Origin: Marvania coccoides
Lineage: Eukaryota; Chlorophyta; Trebouxiophyceae; Chlorellales; Chlorellaceae
Assembly: GCA_963854735.1 (NCBI GenBank)
Contig: OY978098.1
Span: 1,796,001-1,860,000, forward strand
DNA length: 64,000 nucleotides
Reading direction: 5' to 3'
This document shows, piece by piece, positions 30,834 to 42,138 of the stretch. Position 1 is the stretch's first letter; every line of letters begins with the position of its first letter. The translations under genes were made by a program, and so were the position numbers. Below the pieces are notes generated by a model. That model was not told the origin of the DNA. It ran no database searches and worked only from the letters and a program-made list of their open reading frames with translations.

Positions 30834-33111
30834 ATGGCCAGCGACACCGCGCTCGCGCCGCTGTCTTTCACCGACTTCCTGGAGAAGATGAAGGACCCGG
30901 CGGCCGCTGACCTGGTTCGCTCCATCAAGGGCTTCATCAAACACTTTGACGAGCGGCCCCCCGGGCACCGTCCAGACGCCGAAGCAGACAGCGCCGCGGT
31001 GCAGGACTTCCTCTCCCGCATGGAGGTGGCTTTCCGGGACCACCCGGCGTGGCACGGGGCGGGGCCAGACGTGATTGATCAGGCAGTGGAGGTAGGCAGC
31101 GCACAGTTAACTAATACGAGTACTATTAAAATCAAGAGGGAATATTTTTCCTATTTTCTTGTCGCACAGTTTTTTGTTAGTCTCCTCAACTCATATTCAA
31201 AATTCCCGCCCCCTTTTTTTTTTCCAACCCCCCAGGGGTTGGAGAAGTACGTCATGTCCAAGGTGTGGCCCCGCACCTTCGCAGCCACGCCCGAGGACCG
31301 CGACCGCGACGAGCGCTACACCCGCCTGGCACAGGCCCTCTCCTTCGTCGACCTTTCTTTGTTGGCGGGGTGCGAGGTGGCTCCAGACGAGGGCATGGTG
31401 GACGCTGCGGTCAAAGAGCTGCTGCGCATGGACCGATACAAGGCCCCCAGGGACAAACTACTCTGCTTGGTCAACGTAAAGACCCTGGTGGAAGACATCG
31501 TGGTGGGGGCGGCAAAGGGCGGGGCGTCTATCGGCGGCGGCGCCGACGCGTTTTTCCCGACTTTCCTGCTGGTGTCCATCAAAGCGAAGCTCCCCCGGCT
31601 GGCCAGCAACGTGGAGTACGTGCGGCGGTTCCGTGCGCGGTCGCGGCTGTCTGGCCAGTTTGATTTCATGCTCTGCAATTTGGAGTCGGCGGCGATTTAC
31701 CTTGACACGGTGGATTGGCGGCACCTGAAGCTGTCCCAAGACGAGTTTCTGGCGCGGCTGTCAGAGGCGGGAATCCCTGAGGCGCGCATCGAGCTGGAGA
31801 AGCGCGGTGCGGCGGCAGCGGCAGCGGCAGCGGCGGCACAATGCGATTCTTTGGAGCTGTCAGCGGTGGCAGTAGCAGCAGCGGCGGTGGCTTCACCTCC
31901 AGAAGCTGAGGAAAGCAGTGAACAGCTGTTGATTGAGGTGGTTGAAGATGCCGGCGCAGCTGCAGCTTCAGCCCCAGAGGAGGATTTAGAAGCAACGCCG
32001 GCAGCGGCAGCAGCGGCGGCAGCGGCGGCTGTTCCTTCGATTCTAGATAGCAATCTCGGCGAGCATGAGGGACAAAACGAAGCCCCCACAGTCCCATCTG
32101 TCGAGGTTCCCTCCCCCCCGCAGGAGCCATCGCTCGCTGCTGGTGCTACGGAAAAAAGTAGCAGCAGCAGCGGTGGTGGGCTGACTCCGCTTCCTGGCGG
32201 TGGGCCCCTCACGCCGAGTTTAATCACCAAGAAGGAAGCAGGCGGCTCCTCTTGGAAGAGCAGTGGACAGAGGACACCACGATCATCACCTGCGGCGTCA
32301 GCGGCAGTCCCTGCTGCTCCTGTTGCCCCCGTTGTTGTGTCGGCTGGGGAGGTCATTGCTGGGATGGTCGCCGAGGGGACGCAGCTGGTGCTGGTGGAAG
32401 AGGCGGAAGGGCGGCTGCTGCAGCGACACCCCTGGATATACGCTGCAGCTGAAGACTTGAGAATGGTAAGTTAGTTAGCGCGTGTTATTTACAATTATTA
32501 CTGTTATTATTAATTTTTTATTATTAAAAGAGAACAAAACAACTCGATGTTTGTGCCTGCAGCCTGAAGTCAAGGCGCTGTTGACGTCTTACCGAGACCT
32601 TGTGTTCAAGTATGAGGCCCTGTCTCTGGCACTGCAGCAGCAGGTGTGCGGGGGAGGGGCAGGAGGAAGCTCTACGGCTGTTGGACGCCTCCCGGGGGAC
32701 GAAGACTTGACACTTAAACCTGAAGCTGCCCCGGGCTCTTCAGGGCTGCTGCACAGGCTGGCTTCGTGGGGCAGCTTCCGCTCGGGCGCCAGCAGCAGGC
32801 AAGATGCGGCCGCTGTTGCGGGCAGCAGCATCGACGGTAGTTCAAATACCAAGAGCGATCCGAGGCTGCTGATGTCCCTCTTTGGCGCTTCTCAGCAAGG
32901 TGGAGCACTCAAAATGCCGAGGGAGTCTCAGAAAGGTGGAGATGACAAGCGGAATGGCGAGGGCTGGGGCAGTAGTAGCGGGACGGCAGCTGCGACAACG
33001 CCCACCAATCTGCTGGCGCCTGACCTTTATCCCGAGGCTTTGTCCAGCCCGACGCTAGGTATGGTGGAGCAGCACCAGGCTGTTCAAGACCGAGAGCCAA
33101 CTCCAGCATAA
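30834..33111 (+). CDS. VPS9-domain Rab5-type guanine nucleotide exchange factor
   Basis: Exons 30834-31091, 31236-32465 and 32563-33111 (phase 0) give 678 residues. The first 320 residues hold a helical N-terminus (TDFLEKMKDPAAADLVRSIKGFI) and the VPS9 core: YVMSKVWPRTFAATPEDRDR, APRDKLLCLVNVKTLVEDIV, ADAFFPTFLLVSIKAKLP, FDFMLCNLESAAIYLDTV. VPS9 proteins activate Rab5-like GTPases in endosome traffic. The conserved acidic and Tyr residues lie in the last two of these. The remaining half is low complexity, with Ala and Ser runs, and looks disordered. This matches plant VPS9a in the catalytic part but the tail is longer. Confidence 0.88.
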
Positions 33112-33218
33112 CTAGTCTCAGACTGAAAATGAAATGCTTTTCAAAATGGAGTCCCTCAAACATGAATTTCTCTTAGCTTCATTGATTGTTTTATTGAGTT
33201 TTCGTTACCTTTAAAACG

Positions 33219-34021
33219 ATGTCTGTCGGAGAAGAAGAGTTTGAGGCCGCAGCAGCATTCGTCGGATCGCTTGCTGCGGCAGGCTCGATCGATGACAATG
33301 AACTTTTGAATTTGTACGGCCTTTACAAGCAAGCGACCACCGGAAGCTGCAGTGCACCAAAGCCTTCATTTTTTGACATGAAGGGTAGGGCGAAACGGGC
33401 TGCTTGGGCTACGCTGGGTGACATGGAGCCGTCCGCCGCTGCTGCCCAATACATTGAAACTTTAAAGAGGCTGAGACCGGAGTGGAGCGCCCCAGCAGCA
33501 GGCAAGAAAGCCGCAGGAGCAGGCGGCCCCGTCTTCAGCAGCCTGGCCCATGACGATGATGATCTTGAGCCCCATGTGTGTGCCGCTTATTCTTTTTTCA
33601 ATGCAACGCAATTCGACACTGGCTATAAAATTGTTCCATTAACATCTCTGCCTATTATTCGCGGTTCTAGGATGGGAGCACGCCATTGATTGAGGCTGCG
33701 AGTCGTGGCGACGTGGAGGTTGTGCGGCAGCTGTTGAGAGAGGGACAGCACCCAAACCAACGGGACTCCGAGGGATGCTCAGCCCTTCACTGGGCGGCCG
33801 ATCGAGGACACGAGGCGGTCATCGCTGAGCTCATCCTCGCAAAAGCGGACCTCGATGCGGAAGACGGCGACGGCATGACACCCTGTCACTACGCATCAGT
33901 GGCGGAGCGGAGAGCGGCAGCAAAGCAGCTGGTGGCGGCGGGTGCTGACGCGGCAAAACGCAGCAGAGAGGGAGAGACGGCGCGGGAGCTTGCTCCTCAG
34001 GATTGGACAGACGTGTTTTGA
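33219..34021 (+). CDS. Acyl-CoA-binding protein with ankyrin repeats (ACBD6/ACBP1-like)
   Basis: Exons 33219-33575 and 33671-34021 (phase 0) give 235 residues. Residues 1-90 form an acyl-CoA-binding domain (LLNLYGLYKQATTGSCSAPK, then FDMKGRAKRAAWATLGDM, then AAQYIETLKRL), which binds long-chain acyl-CoA. Three ankyrin repeats follow: TPLIEAASRGDVEVVRQLL, SALHWAADRGHEAVIAELIL, TPCHYASVAERRAAAKQLV. This is the ACBD6 and plant ACBP1/2 arrangement. There is no N-terminal membrane anchor, unlike plant ACBP1/2, so it is probably soluble. The first exon ends in an acidic linker (HDDDDLEPH). Confidence 0.92.
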
Positions 34022-34134
34022 TTTACAGAAGCAGTAAAGTAAAGAATGGTGCACAGAGCGGAGTAAAGTGAAAAAGTAGATGTATATATTTCGTCAGAGG
34101 AAAAAAAACGAAAGGAAAAAACAGAACGTGTTTA

Positions 34135-34690
34135 TTATTGTGCTGCGGGCTGCGGGGGTTGGTTTGCGTCCGATCCAGGCTCAAAACTGCCCGACTCTCG
34201 GGTGTTCTGCCTCATGTACGTCACGTACTCCTCAGACATCGTCACGTACACCTGCATCACCTGCAGGTACAATGGAAAGAAAGGCGACGAGGGGGGAGTA
34301 TTGTATTAACATCTGTCTCGATATGAAGCAACACAAGTTCACAATAAAGAGGGGCGGTGGAGAGCAGCCATCATGTCTGTCCCCACACAGCGCTACCTTT
34401 GGCGGCGGCAGGCTCACCTTGTCGATATTTGTGTTCACTTCTCTTATCAATGCGAAATTCTTGGCGATGCCCTCTGGTTTTTGTGCGTCGTGGTTGGCTT
34501 TGATTTGGTACAAAATGTTCCTGCGCACGGGAAAAAGCGGGGCTTATCAGGGTTAAAACACGCGGTACTGTGAGAGGACGTCGATGCGCAGTTACCTGTT
34601 CTTGTCAAGGATGTCTTGCACGCGCTCTAGATTTGAAAAATCTACTGTGACATTATTATTGCTGGGATCGCTGTTATCGGCGCCCGTCAT
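34135..34690 (-). CDS. ELF4 (EARLY FLOWERING 4)-domain protein
   Basis: Exons 34690-34596, 34520-34418 and 34260-34135 give 107 residues; phases agree. The central part (FSNLERVQDILDKNRNILYQ, then IKANHDAQKPEGIAKNFALI, then REVNTNIDKVMQVYVTMSEE) has the ELF4/DUF1313 pattern of land plants, which reads roughly F-x2-V-Q-x-V-L-D-x-N-R-x2-I-x2-I-N-x-N-H...N-x-A-L-I-R-E-x-N-x-N-I. In Arabidopsis ELF4 is an evening-complex clock component that dimerises through these helices. A clock role here is inferred. The short N-terminus and Pro/Gln-rich tail are variable in the family. Confidence 0.85.
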
Positions 34691-35090
34691 CACGCCGACA
34701 CTCTCTATCTATTGCATGCCAATATTTACAGTTAATATGCTATTCAAAAGCAACGGTTCAGCGAAAGAAACAAAAATAAACATAGTCCGAGCGCAACTTT
34801 TTTTTGAGGGGATCGTTTGCAGAAAACACGGAAGTCGAGCTGCAATCCATAATTTGTAGTATTTTGAATTTGGAACAGGGCCCTTACCAGCTCTCATGGC
34901 CTGTGGAACGAAATTCAGTTGCAGTTAGTTTTATAATTTCTTGTTGCCGCAAATTCAGCATACCAGGCTACCTGCAAACCAATGTTCCGGGCTACAATCA
35001 CACATTTACTACGCTAGACAGCGCTTCATCACCGTCTGTCGAGTAAATTCAACAGGATTTCATTCGTCACTCGCCTACCTACCATTCAAC
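34691..35090. promoter_or_regulatory. Divergent intergenic region
   Basis: Roughly 400 bases between ELF4-like and antiporter starts. AT-rich, no evening-element-like or other repeated motif that I could be sure of. Confidence 0.35.
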
Positions 35091-36851
35091 ATGCTTCTCA
35101 TCAGTTTGGGCATTCTCATCGGCTTGGCACCCGTCTGGTTTTACTCTGGCCGGGCGTGCCTGCCCCTGCGCCTGCCCTCCATCTCCGGTTTCATCGTCGC
35201 AGGCATCCTCTCTGGCCCCCACGTTATTGGCCTCTTCAAGCAGTCAGACCTCGACGAAATCTCCTTCGTGGAGCACATTTGCCTGGGGTACATCGGCCTG
35301 CTGGCCGGCGCGGAGCTGCACCTAGGCGGCATGAAAAAAATCCGCCGGCAGGTGACCTACACCGTCGCCGCCATCTCGCTGTGCTCCTGGGCGTTTGTGA
35401 TGGCCGCCGTGCTGCTGGCGGCGCCTATCGTCCCTTTTTTGGCCGTTCTGACCTGGCGCCAGCTGCTGATTGTGGCCAACCTGATGGGGGTTCTGGCGGT
35501 GGCCCGCTCCCCCGCTTCTGCCATTGCAGTCATCAAAGAAGTGCAGGGGTCGGGGCCGTACTGCTCGCTGGTGATGGCCGTCACCGTGGTCAAAGATGTT
35601 ATCGTGTTCCTGGCCTTTGCAGTCGCCGTCAGAGCAGCACAGCAGGTATGCAAATTGTATTTTCACAATAAAAGACGAAACAACTCCGTGTTCTCCCTCC
35701 ACACTGTTAATTTTAGCATTATTTCCTTGGATTTCTACAGTCTGTGGATGCAAAGGCGTCCACGAGCCCTCTAATGGGCATGACCACCTCCCTCCTGGGC
35801 ATTGTGGGCTCCTTAATTCTGGGTCTCACCGGTGGCGTCCTGCTGCACCGCATCCATAGCTGGACCCCGCTGCAGCGCATCCCGCCAGGGTGGGCCCGCT
35901 CCCTCGTCCCCCTAGCCCTCTCCAGCTGCGTCTACTTCCTCTCGGAAGGCCTTCACGCCGAGCCGCTGCTGGCTTGTGTGGCGATGGGTGCCGCCGTGAC
36001 TCAGCTAGATAGACACGCCGCACCAGGCGGGGGCGGGAGCGGCGACCAGGCATCTGCCGGGAAGGCTCACGCCTCCCCGCACCCCAATGGCCCGTCAAGC
36101 CGGCAAGACGGCAGCCCTTCCCACGCAGGAGGCACCGGGAGCGGCGATGGCGGCGGCAGCAGTAGCGGCGGCGGCAGCGCAGCCAAGATGCTGCATTTGT
36201 CCGCGCTGCTGACCCCCGTCAGCGCGGTGCTGTTCGGGCTGGTGGGTGCGGGGCTGCACGTCGACAAGCTGCTGGGAAACGCCCAGCTGGCGGCGGTTTT
36301 AGCGGCAGTGAGGGTGATCGGCATTTGGGTGGGGTGCTGGGCTGGCAGCGCAGTAGGAGGGGTGCCGCAGCCCGTGAGGGACCGGCTGTGGCTGGGAATG
36401 ATCACTCAGGCAGGCATTGCTGTGGGTTTAACTCGAGCTGTGGTCAACCGCTGCAATGGCGCAGCTTGGGGCCCCGATTTTGAGGCACTGATGGCTGGCG
36501 TGGTGGTGGCGAACCTTACGATGGGTCCGCCGATGTTTCGCAGCGCGATAGCGGCCGCTGGGGAGGCGTACGGCCAGCCGAAGGTGCTGGACTTTACCAC
36601 GGCTGGGAGCCTGTCTGAAGAGGGCGTTATGGGAGGCTTTGAAACGCCAAGGAGGTGAGACCGCATGGAATTGTATGATCACTTATTGAGGGGAGAAGTT
36701 GTTTGTTTTGCGAGAAGACCGAGGTACTGCGAGAATTGATGCCCAACTGACCATCGCTGCTGCTGTTTATTTGTGCAGAGAATCTAGCAAGATGGAGAGG
36801 ATTCCCATCATTGAGATTCCTAACAGCGGCTCCAAAGAAATGGTGCTGTAG
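35091..36851 (+). CDS. Monovalent cation:proton antiporter, CPA2-like
   Basis: Exons 35091-35645, 35741-36654 and 36779-36851 give 513 residues. Ten or more hydrophobic helices carry Na+/H+ exchanger features: LRLPSISGFIVAGILSGPHV at the first helix pair, VEHICLGYIGLLAGAELHL, ARSPASAIAVIKEVQGSGPY, VVKDVIVFLAFAVAV, and a late SALLTPVSAVLFGLVGAGLH and GMITQAGIAVGLTR. That order is the CPA2 (KEA/KefB/CHX) exchanger fold, which swaps K+ or Na+ for H+. A Gly/Ser/His-rich loop of about 60 residues (near 290-350) interrupts the domain. There is no TrkA-N domain. The membrane cannot be inferred. Confidence 0.82.
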
Positions 36852-37069
36852 CATGTCACTCCTACGATTATTTATTACTAATTGCCACTTTCACATACGT
36901 TTACAAACACAAGTGTTTTGTTCATCTTTTCCTTTGAATTTTTTACAATTTTTTCATTTTTGAACTGCATTCTATTTCCTAGCAATCACATTTCTTTGTC
37001 AAAACAAACCAGCAGAGAATAAGCCAGCAAGTCAGTCCTGGAGGGCAGCAGTAACGCCTGTTCTGCTTG

Positions 37070-38875
37070 TTATGCTGCGTCGTTATGCCTATGTTGATTG
37101 TGGTGGTTCTGGGGGTCCCCAGGCTCGAGAATGGTGTGCAGCCTGTTCCTATCCGGGCGCAGTCCCAGCCGTATTGCTGCCGCTCTCACAGTGTTGTGCA
37201 ACAACGCTGCAATCGTCATGGGGCCCACTCCCCCAGGCACCGGGGTCACAGCAGAAGCCACACGCACCGCCCCCTCAAAATCAACGTCCCCCACCACGTG
37301 GAAGTGTGGGTGCTCGCCTTCTTCCCTCTCTTTTTCTCCGTCAGGCGTCACTCCGCTCACCCTTTCCTCTTCTTCCTCCACCGCGTTGATGCCTACGTCG
37401 ATCACCACCGCCCCTGGCTTTATCCATTCTGTCCTCACCAGCTGCGGGTACCCCACCGCCACTACCAGAATGTCTGCAGTGCGAGTGATGTCAGCGAGCT
37501 CCGCCAGGTGCGCGGGGGTGGCGGAGGCGGGCTCGGGCTGCACGTAAGCATTGCGCATGCCGCTGCTATAGGTCACCTCGTACGGCTGGAGCTCGCGGTG
37601 GTGGGGGCCGGGGGTGCGGGGCAGGCAAGCGTCAGCCAAGGCACGCTGCTGGGCGGTCTAATGAAATACGAGGAGACAAGGCAGGCATTGAGAATATATG
37701 TTAAAGAAAGTTATTATATGCAGTATAAACGTATACAGTATTAGCAGCAGCAAGTATTTACTAATTGCTGACCTCTGAGTGGTGGCGCTGGGTGCTGCGC
37801 CCGCCGTCAGAAAACAGGCTGCTGTAAGAGGAGCGGTGCACCACCGTCACCGTGGCTGCGCCTTCGTCCCTGAACAGCATCGCCAGCGGCATTCCGACGA
37901 TGTTGCTGTCGCCAACGATGGCCACAGTCTTGTCGGCCATGGGGACGCCGGTGCGCCGCAGCAACTCGACGCAGCCCAGGGCGGTGCAGGAGACAAACCG
38001 CGCGCTGCGTCCCCGCATTAACGTCCGCCTGCAATTATTAACCGCGAATGGTTGGAGATGGGGAGTTTTATTTTTGGGAGTTTGTACGGAATTAAAAAAA
38101 AATACTCTGCACTACGTTTAATTGATAAATGGCTGACTTAATAGGTTCAGCATAGTAGATGAATGTTAATGCTCCTTTGAGTTCTTTCTTCCTTCGCTTA
38201 CCCTACGTTCAATGGGTGAAATCCATCGACGTCTTTCCCTGGGTCAAAATGCTCAATGATGTCTTCTTCATCGATGTGACCAGGCAGAGGAAGCTGCACT
38301 AGCACCCCATCGATCGATGGGTCCGCGCACAGCGCCTTCACCGCTCGCCTCAGCCCTGCCTGAGAGATCGAAGCTGGCAGGCGCCGAACAACCGACAGCA
38401 CCCCTGCGCGCTCGCAAGCCTCTTGTTTGCGGGTGACATACAGCAAGGAGTCGGCCCGGTTGCCCACCAGTATAACTCCCAGCCCTGGTGGCCGCCCGCC
38501 CCTCGCTTTTATGTCTGCCGCTTCTATGGCGAGTTCGCCCTGCCATGCACTGGCCACAGAGCGCCCGTCCAGCACCCTCGCTCGCTGGGGAGCTATGTCG
38601 GAAGACGCGGCATGCGATGCACCGCACTTCTGGAAGGGTTTGAAGTTTTTGAGGCTGATGAGGTCTGCAAAAAGAAGCGACAGCGCGGTGGCGATGAGAA
38701 AAGGGAAAGTTTGTGGGGATTGTGGGCGATGGGTGGGAGCAGTACATTTAGGGAATGATTCGGCGAGGTTGACGGCGCCCATCAGGCGCCACAGGCTCGG
38801 CGATGCACGCCAAGCAGTTGATTTGATCATGTTCTGGCCCCACATGGTGAATATGAAACTAATTAACGGCTGCAC
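37070..38875 (-). CDS. folD: Bifunctional 5,10-methylene-THF dehydrogenase/cyclohydrolase
   Basis: Exons 38875-38202, 38028-37773 and 37657-37070 give 505 residues. FolD interconverts methylene-, methenyl- and formyl-tetrahydrofolate with NADP(H). After about 95 residues of presequence the catalytic core has the Tyr146/Lys150 pair in [27 protein letters not shown], the nucleotide loop [13 protein letters not shown], and [11 protein letters not shown]. An insertion of about 65 residues, including [17 protein letters not shown], separates VTVVHRS from [15 protein letters not shown], where most FolD proteins have about a dozen. The second intron lies in this insertion and uses a GTCAGC donor. 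Mitochondrial or plastid targeting is inferred. Confidence 0.88.
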
Positions 38876-39044
38876 CCTATCTACATGGCATTGCTGGGTA
38901 TTTTTTCATTTAAATTGTTGTGAAAAGGAAGCAGCAGCTGAACAGAAACACCATTTTCCGACCAAGACAAAATTTCACCTCGAAATTTGTGAAATTGCTT
39001 TTCTCTCGTAGCTTTCAATAAACAAATTTAGTGTCATTTTAAAA

Positions 39045-40099
39045 ATGATGCAATCTGCAGCCAGGAAGCTAGTGGCCCTCCCTCCTGCCAGTGCTCGTTC
39101 TCGATCGGCATTCAATCTGCGTGTGAATCACAAGGCTATAAGGCTCTGCATGGCTGCCGGCGGTGGAAACAAGCTCGACAAGACCACTTCCGACGAGGTA
39201 AGCTGCCTGGCTCTTTTCGTTGGCAAATGGGAGGTTTCCAGCTTGTGGCGGCGGTGAACTGACGCCGCTGCTTTCTTGTTCAAGCTAGCCTAATCGAGTT
39301 CTCACGCTTCTGCAGGACTGGAAGAATGTCCTATCATCTGAGGAATTCTATGTTCTAAGGGGAAAGGGCACAGAGGCACCGAACAGTGGCAAATACAACA
39401 AGGCAAGTGAGATACAATAAATACGTCTTTCGGTTACAACGATGGTTGTTTATTTGACGCTCTTTACTGCTGTATTTTGCAGTTTTTCGAGGACGGTATC
39501 TACGTGTGCGCTGCATGCAGCAACCCGTTGTATCCTAGTAAGGCGAAGTTCAACTCTGGTTGTGGCTGGCCGGCATACTACGAGGAATTCCCTGGCGCTG
39601 TTGAGAGGTAAATGCATGCACGTGTGGACCAAGCAGGGTCATAGAGTTGCAGCTTGAGAATGCTTTTGGTATCGTTTAAATTCTCACCGTTCCAGCATGG
39701 AATTTTGCAACTTCTCAATACAGGCACACCGACGAGACCATGGGCATGGTGCGGACGGAGATCACTTGTGCCAAATGCGGAGGACACTTGGGCCACGAAT
39801 TCGTAGGTGGGTTGACAGCGCTGCATTATCAAATGCTCTCAAAAAATAGCCTTAAACCTTTACTTTTTTTCTTTTTTTTTCTTTTTAATAAATATAAAGG
39901 GGAGAACTTCCCCACGCCGACAAACTCTAGGTAAGGCTAACGATTATGAGATTACAATGCAGAAACACAATCAATCTCGGTGCCGTTGGTTGGTCAGCAT
40001 TTCAACCGCACTCCAAGGCAAAAGAGGCTGAAAATTGCTCTGTACTGCAGGCACTGCGTCAACTCCATCTCGGTGAAATTTGTGCCCGCCGACAAGTAG
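39045..40099 (+). CDS. Methionine-R-sulfoxide reductase B, probably organellar
   Basis: Six exons, 39045-39197, 39316-39402, 39483-39607, 39724-39806, 39900-39930 and 40051-40099, give 175 residues. MsrB reduces methionine-R-sulfoxide. The zinc cysteines lie in [11 protein letters not shown] and [12 protein letters not shown]. The catalytic Cys162 is in [11 protein letters not shown], and the [11 protein letters not shown] and GYxNK/FEDG landmarks fit. A basic 36-residue presequence suggests plastid or mitochondrion. The second intron starts GCAAGT instead of GT; the alternative GT donor would replace conserved NKFFEDG by NKAIFEDG. The protein ends at TAG and contains no in-frame TGA. Confidence 0.93.
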
Positions 40100-40559
40100 G
40101 ATGAGGCCTGAGGAGGTTTTCGTAAGGAGAGGCGGAAGAGAAAAAAAATGATTGAATTGAAACAGCGAAAGTTTGGGGGGCTGGAGACAGGGAACAAGGC
40201 ATCAGGCGGCATCTTGTGTTCGAGCGACTCTACTCAATTTTGTAAAATGCACAGACTATAATTCCCCACGACAGCTGCACAAGTTTTCAAAGAGTCTCTC
40301 CGTATTTTATAGGCTCCAAACACATTTAATAATAAATAATTTGATTTCATTTTCGTTTGAAAACTCGAAGCGTGAGAGGCGCCATAGCATACGTCTTGCA
40401 CTTGGGAAAAAAAGAGTTCGTCCCGAATTTTCGTTCAATTTTCTGTCTCTGAGTAAAACACTTCATACGTGCTACAAACGAGGCTAACACCAAGATCCCT
40501 TTCCCCAAGAACGCCATCAATTATATTTCGCTGCGCCAGAGCCTGAGCAAAGCAGCACC
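40100..40559. other. Gene-free interval
   Basis: AT-rich 3' UTR and promoter region between MsrB and SEC22; no repeat or frame recognised. Confidence 0.45.
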
Positions 40560-41459
40560 ATGGTGAAGTTAACACTGATCCATCGAGTTAGGGACGGATT
40601 GCCGCTTGCCGAGGGCCTTGACACCGACAAGGAGCATGAAATGTACTCCTACAAGAGCCAAGCCAAGGTAAGCGACTGCACTACCCTTGACTGCTGGCCT
40701 TTTCTCTCTGCCACCCCGTCGCTTCCATATCTCGCCACCACCCCTCTCGCCCACTCGCAGACGCTGTTCAAGAAGATCGCCAGCAGCCCCAACAAGCCGC
40801 CACCCCGCATGTCCATCGAATCTGGCCCCTTCACATTTCATTACCTCATTGACGGCGACGTCGTGTACCTCACTCTCGTGGACAGGGGCTACCCCAAGAA
40901 GCTGGCGTTTCAGTACCTGGACGAGCTCTCCAAGGAGTTTGTGTCGCTGTACGGGCAGCAGATCGACGGCGTGGCGCGGCCCTACGCCTTCATTAAGTTT
41001 GACACGTTTATTCAAAAGACTAAGAAGCTGTACATGGACACCCGCACGCAGCGAAACATCGAGCGGCTCAACGCAGACATCGCAGAGGTGCATTCCATCA
41101 TGACCAGGAACATCCAGGACGTGCTGGGGCAGGGGGAGCGGTTAGACAGTGAGTTGGTCATATGGAATGCAAGGAAAACGTGCCCGTTTGTATTATTATT
41201 ATTATTACCATTTCGCACATTCACAGTCCGTAAACACCTCTGAAAATCTGTTTGATTTAGCCAACTAGCCCCCAACCACCTCGTATTGGATTGTTCAGGG
41301 ATGACTGAGATGTCCAACATGCTTTCCTACGACGCCAGAAATTTCGCGGTGAAGGCCAAGGGGCTGTACAACCAGGCGCTGATTAGAAAGTACCTGCCGT
41401 GGGTGGTAGTGGGCACCGTGCTGCTGCTGACGCTGATCATACGATTAAGCTTCTACTGA
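40560..41459 (+). CDS. SEC22: SEC22-type R-SNARE (longin domain)
   Basis: Exons 40560-40667, 40761-41148 and 41299-41459 give 218 residues. Sec22 acts in ER-Golgi vesicle fusion. The N-terminal longin domain (LTLIHRVRDGLPLAEGLDTD, then FHYLIDGDVVYLTLVDRGYP, then AFQYLDELSKEFVSLYGQQI) is followed by the SNARE helix (IERLNADIAEVHSIMTRNIQ). The central Arg of R-SNAREs sits within that helix, in ...LVIRK... of the family. The C-terminus is a membrane anchor (KYLPWVVVGTVLLLTLIIRL). A run of 17 C bases and 8 A bases begins six bases after the stop. The length is exactly that expected. Confidence 0.9.
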
Positions 41460-41465
41460 CGATTT

Positions 41466-41490
41466 CCCCCCCCCCCCCCCCCAAAAAAAA
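41466..41490. repeat. Poly-C/poly-A tract in the SEC22 3' UTR
   Basis: Seventeen C bases (41466-41482) then eight A bases. On the minus strand it is a G17 run, a candidate G-quadruplex, or a collapsed or slippage-prone homopolymer. Confidence 0.7.
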
Positions 41491-41680
41491 TGAATGCGCC
41501 CGTTTCTTTTCATTTCCTATACTCCTACTGATTTGTGCTATTCTTTTAACCGGACAATAAAATAGTAATTGCAAATCGTAACTGGGAGATTTCAAGTCAG
41601 TGGGAAAATTGAGGAATGTCAAGTATTATGTTATCATTTGTTCGTTAGATTCAATCCAAGTTAGTCGGGCTACCCATCAT

Positions 41681-42138
41681 TCAGTCGTCCTCCTTTCCAG
41701 CCTCTTCATAAGCGACAACGCTAGGGTCCTCCCATGTGCCATCTGCATGACAAATAGGCGAGGCATTCAGGACGCACGGCATGAAAAACAAGGGCCATTA
41801 GGGCAGTAGATAAATAATATACCTGCTTTTTTCAACGCCAACGTTAAGGCTGCGTCTGTCTCCACCTTGAGCTCTGCCAGGCTCTTCGAATCCTCCAGCA
41901 GCGAGCCCTCCTCGTTGTAAATGTTCTGTTCCTCTGGGGGGTGCTGCAGCAGGTCTTGCAGCTTGGTTTTCACGCTGGCGATGGTGTCTGTTGGCTCCAC
42001 GTGCAGGAACGCCGTGGACTTTAGCCGTTTTACACGAACGTACTGCAAGGGAAACCACACATTGAGGAGGATAATAGAGAGCTCGTTATGGGTCAAGGAG
42101 AATCGAAAATGAGGAAAAAAAAAATACGCGCTCACCAT
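41681..42138 (-). CDS. Elongin-B-like ubiquitin-domain protein
   Basis: Exons 42138-42136 (only the ATG), 42042-41823 and 41742-41681 give 94 residues. The protein begins MYVRVKRLKSTAFLHVEPTD, continues SVKTKLQDLLQHPPEEQNIY and SLLEDSKSLAELKVETDAAL, and ends with an acidic tail. Plant elongin-B-like proteins have the same start (MYVMVKR...), spacing and length. Elongin B partners elongin C/cullin ligases in animals; the algal role is unknown. Splitting the start codon from the rest of the protein is unusual, but the donor (GTGAGC) follows ATG directly, and the acceptor CAG leads straight into TACGTTCGTG in frame. Confidence 0.78.

Noticed and set aside
31697..32356. A Ser/Ala-rich minus-strand frame in the VPS9 gene
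   Set aside because: Mirror of the low-complexity Ala/Ser tail; no independent support.
39045..40099. MsrB as a selenoprotein
   Set aside because: The catalytic codon is TGC and the gene ends at TAG; no in-frame TGA.
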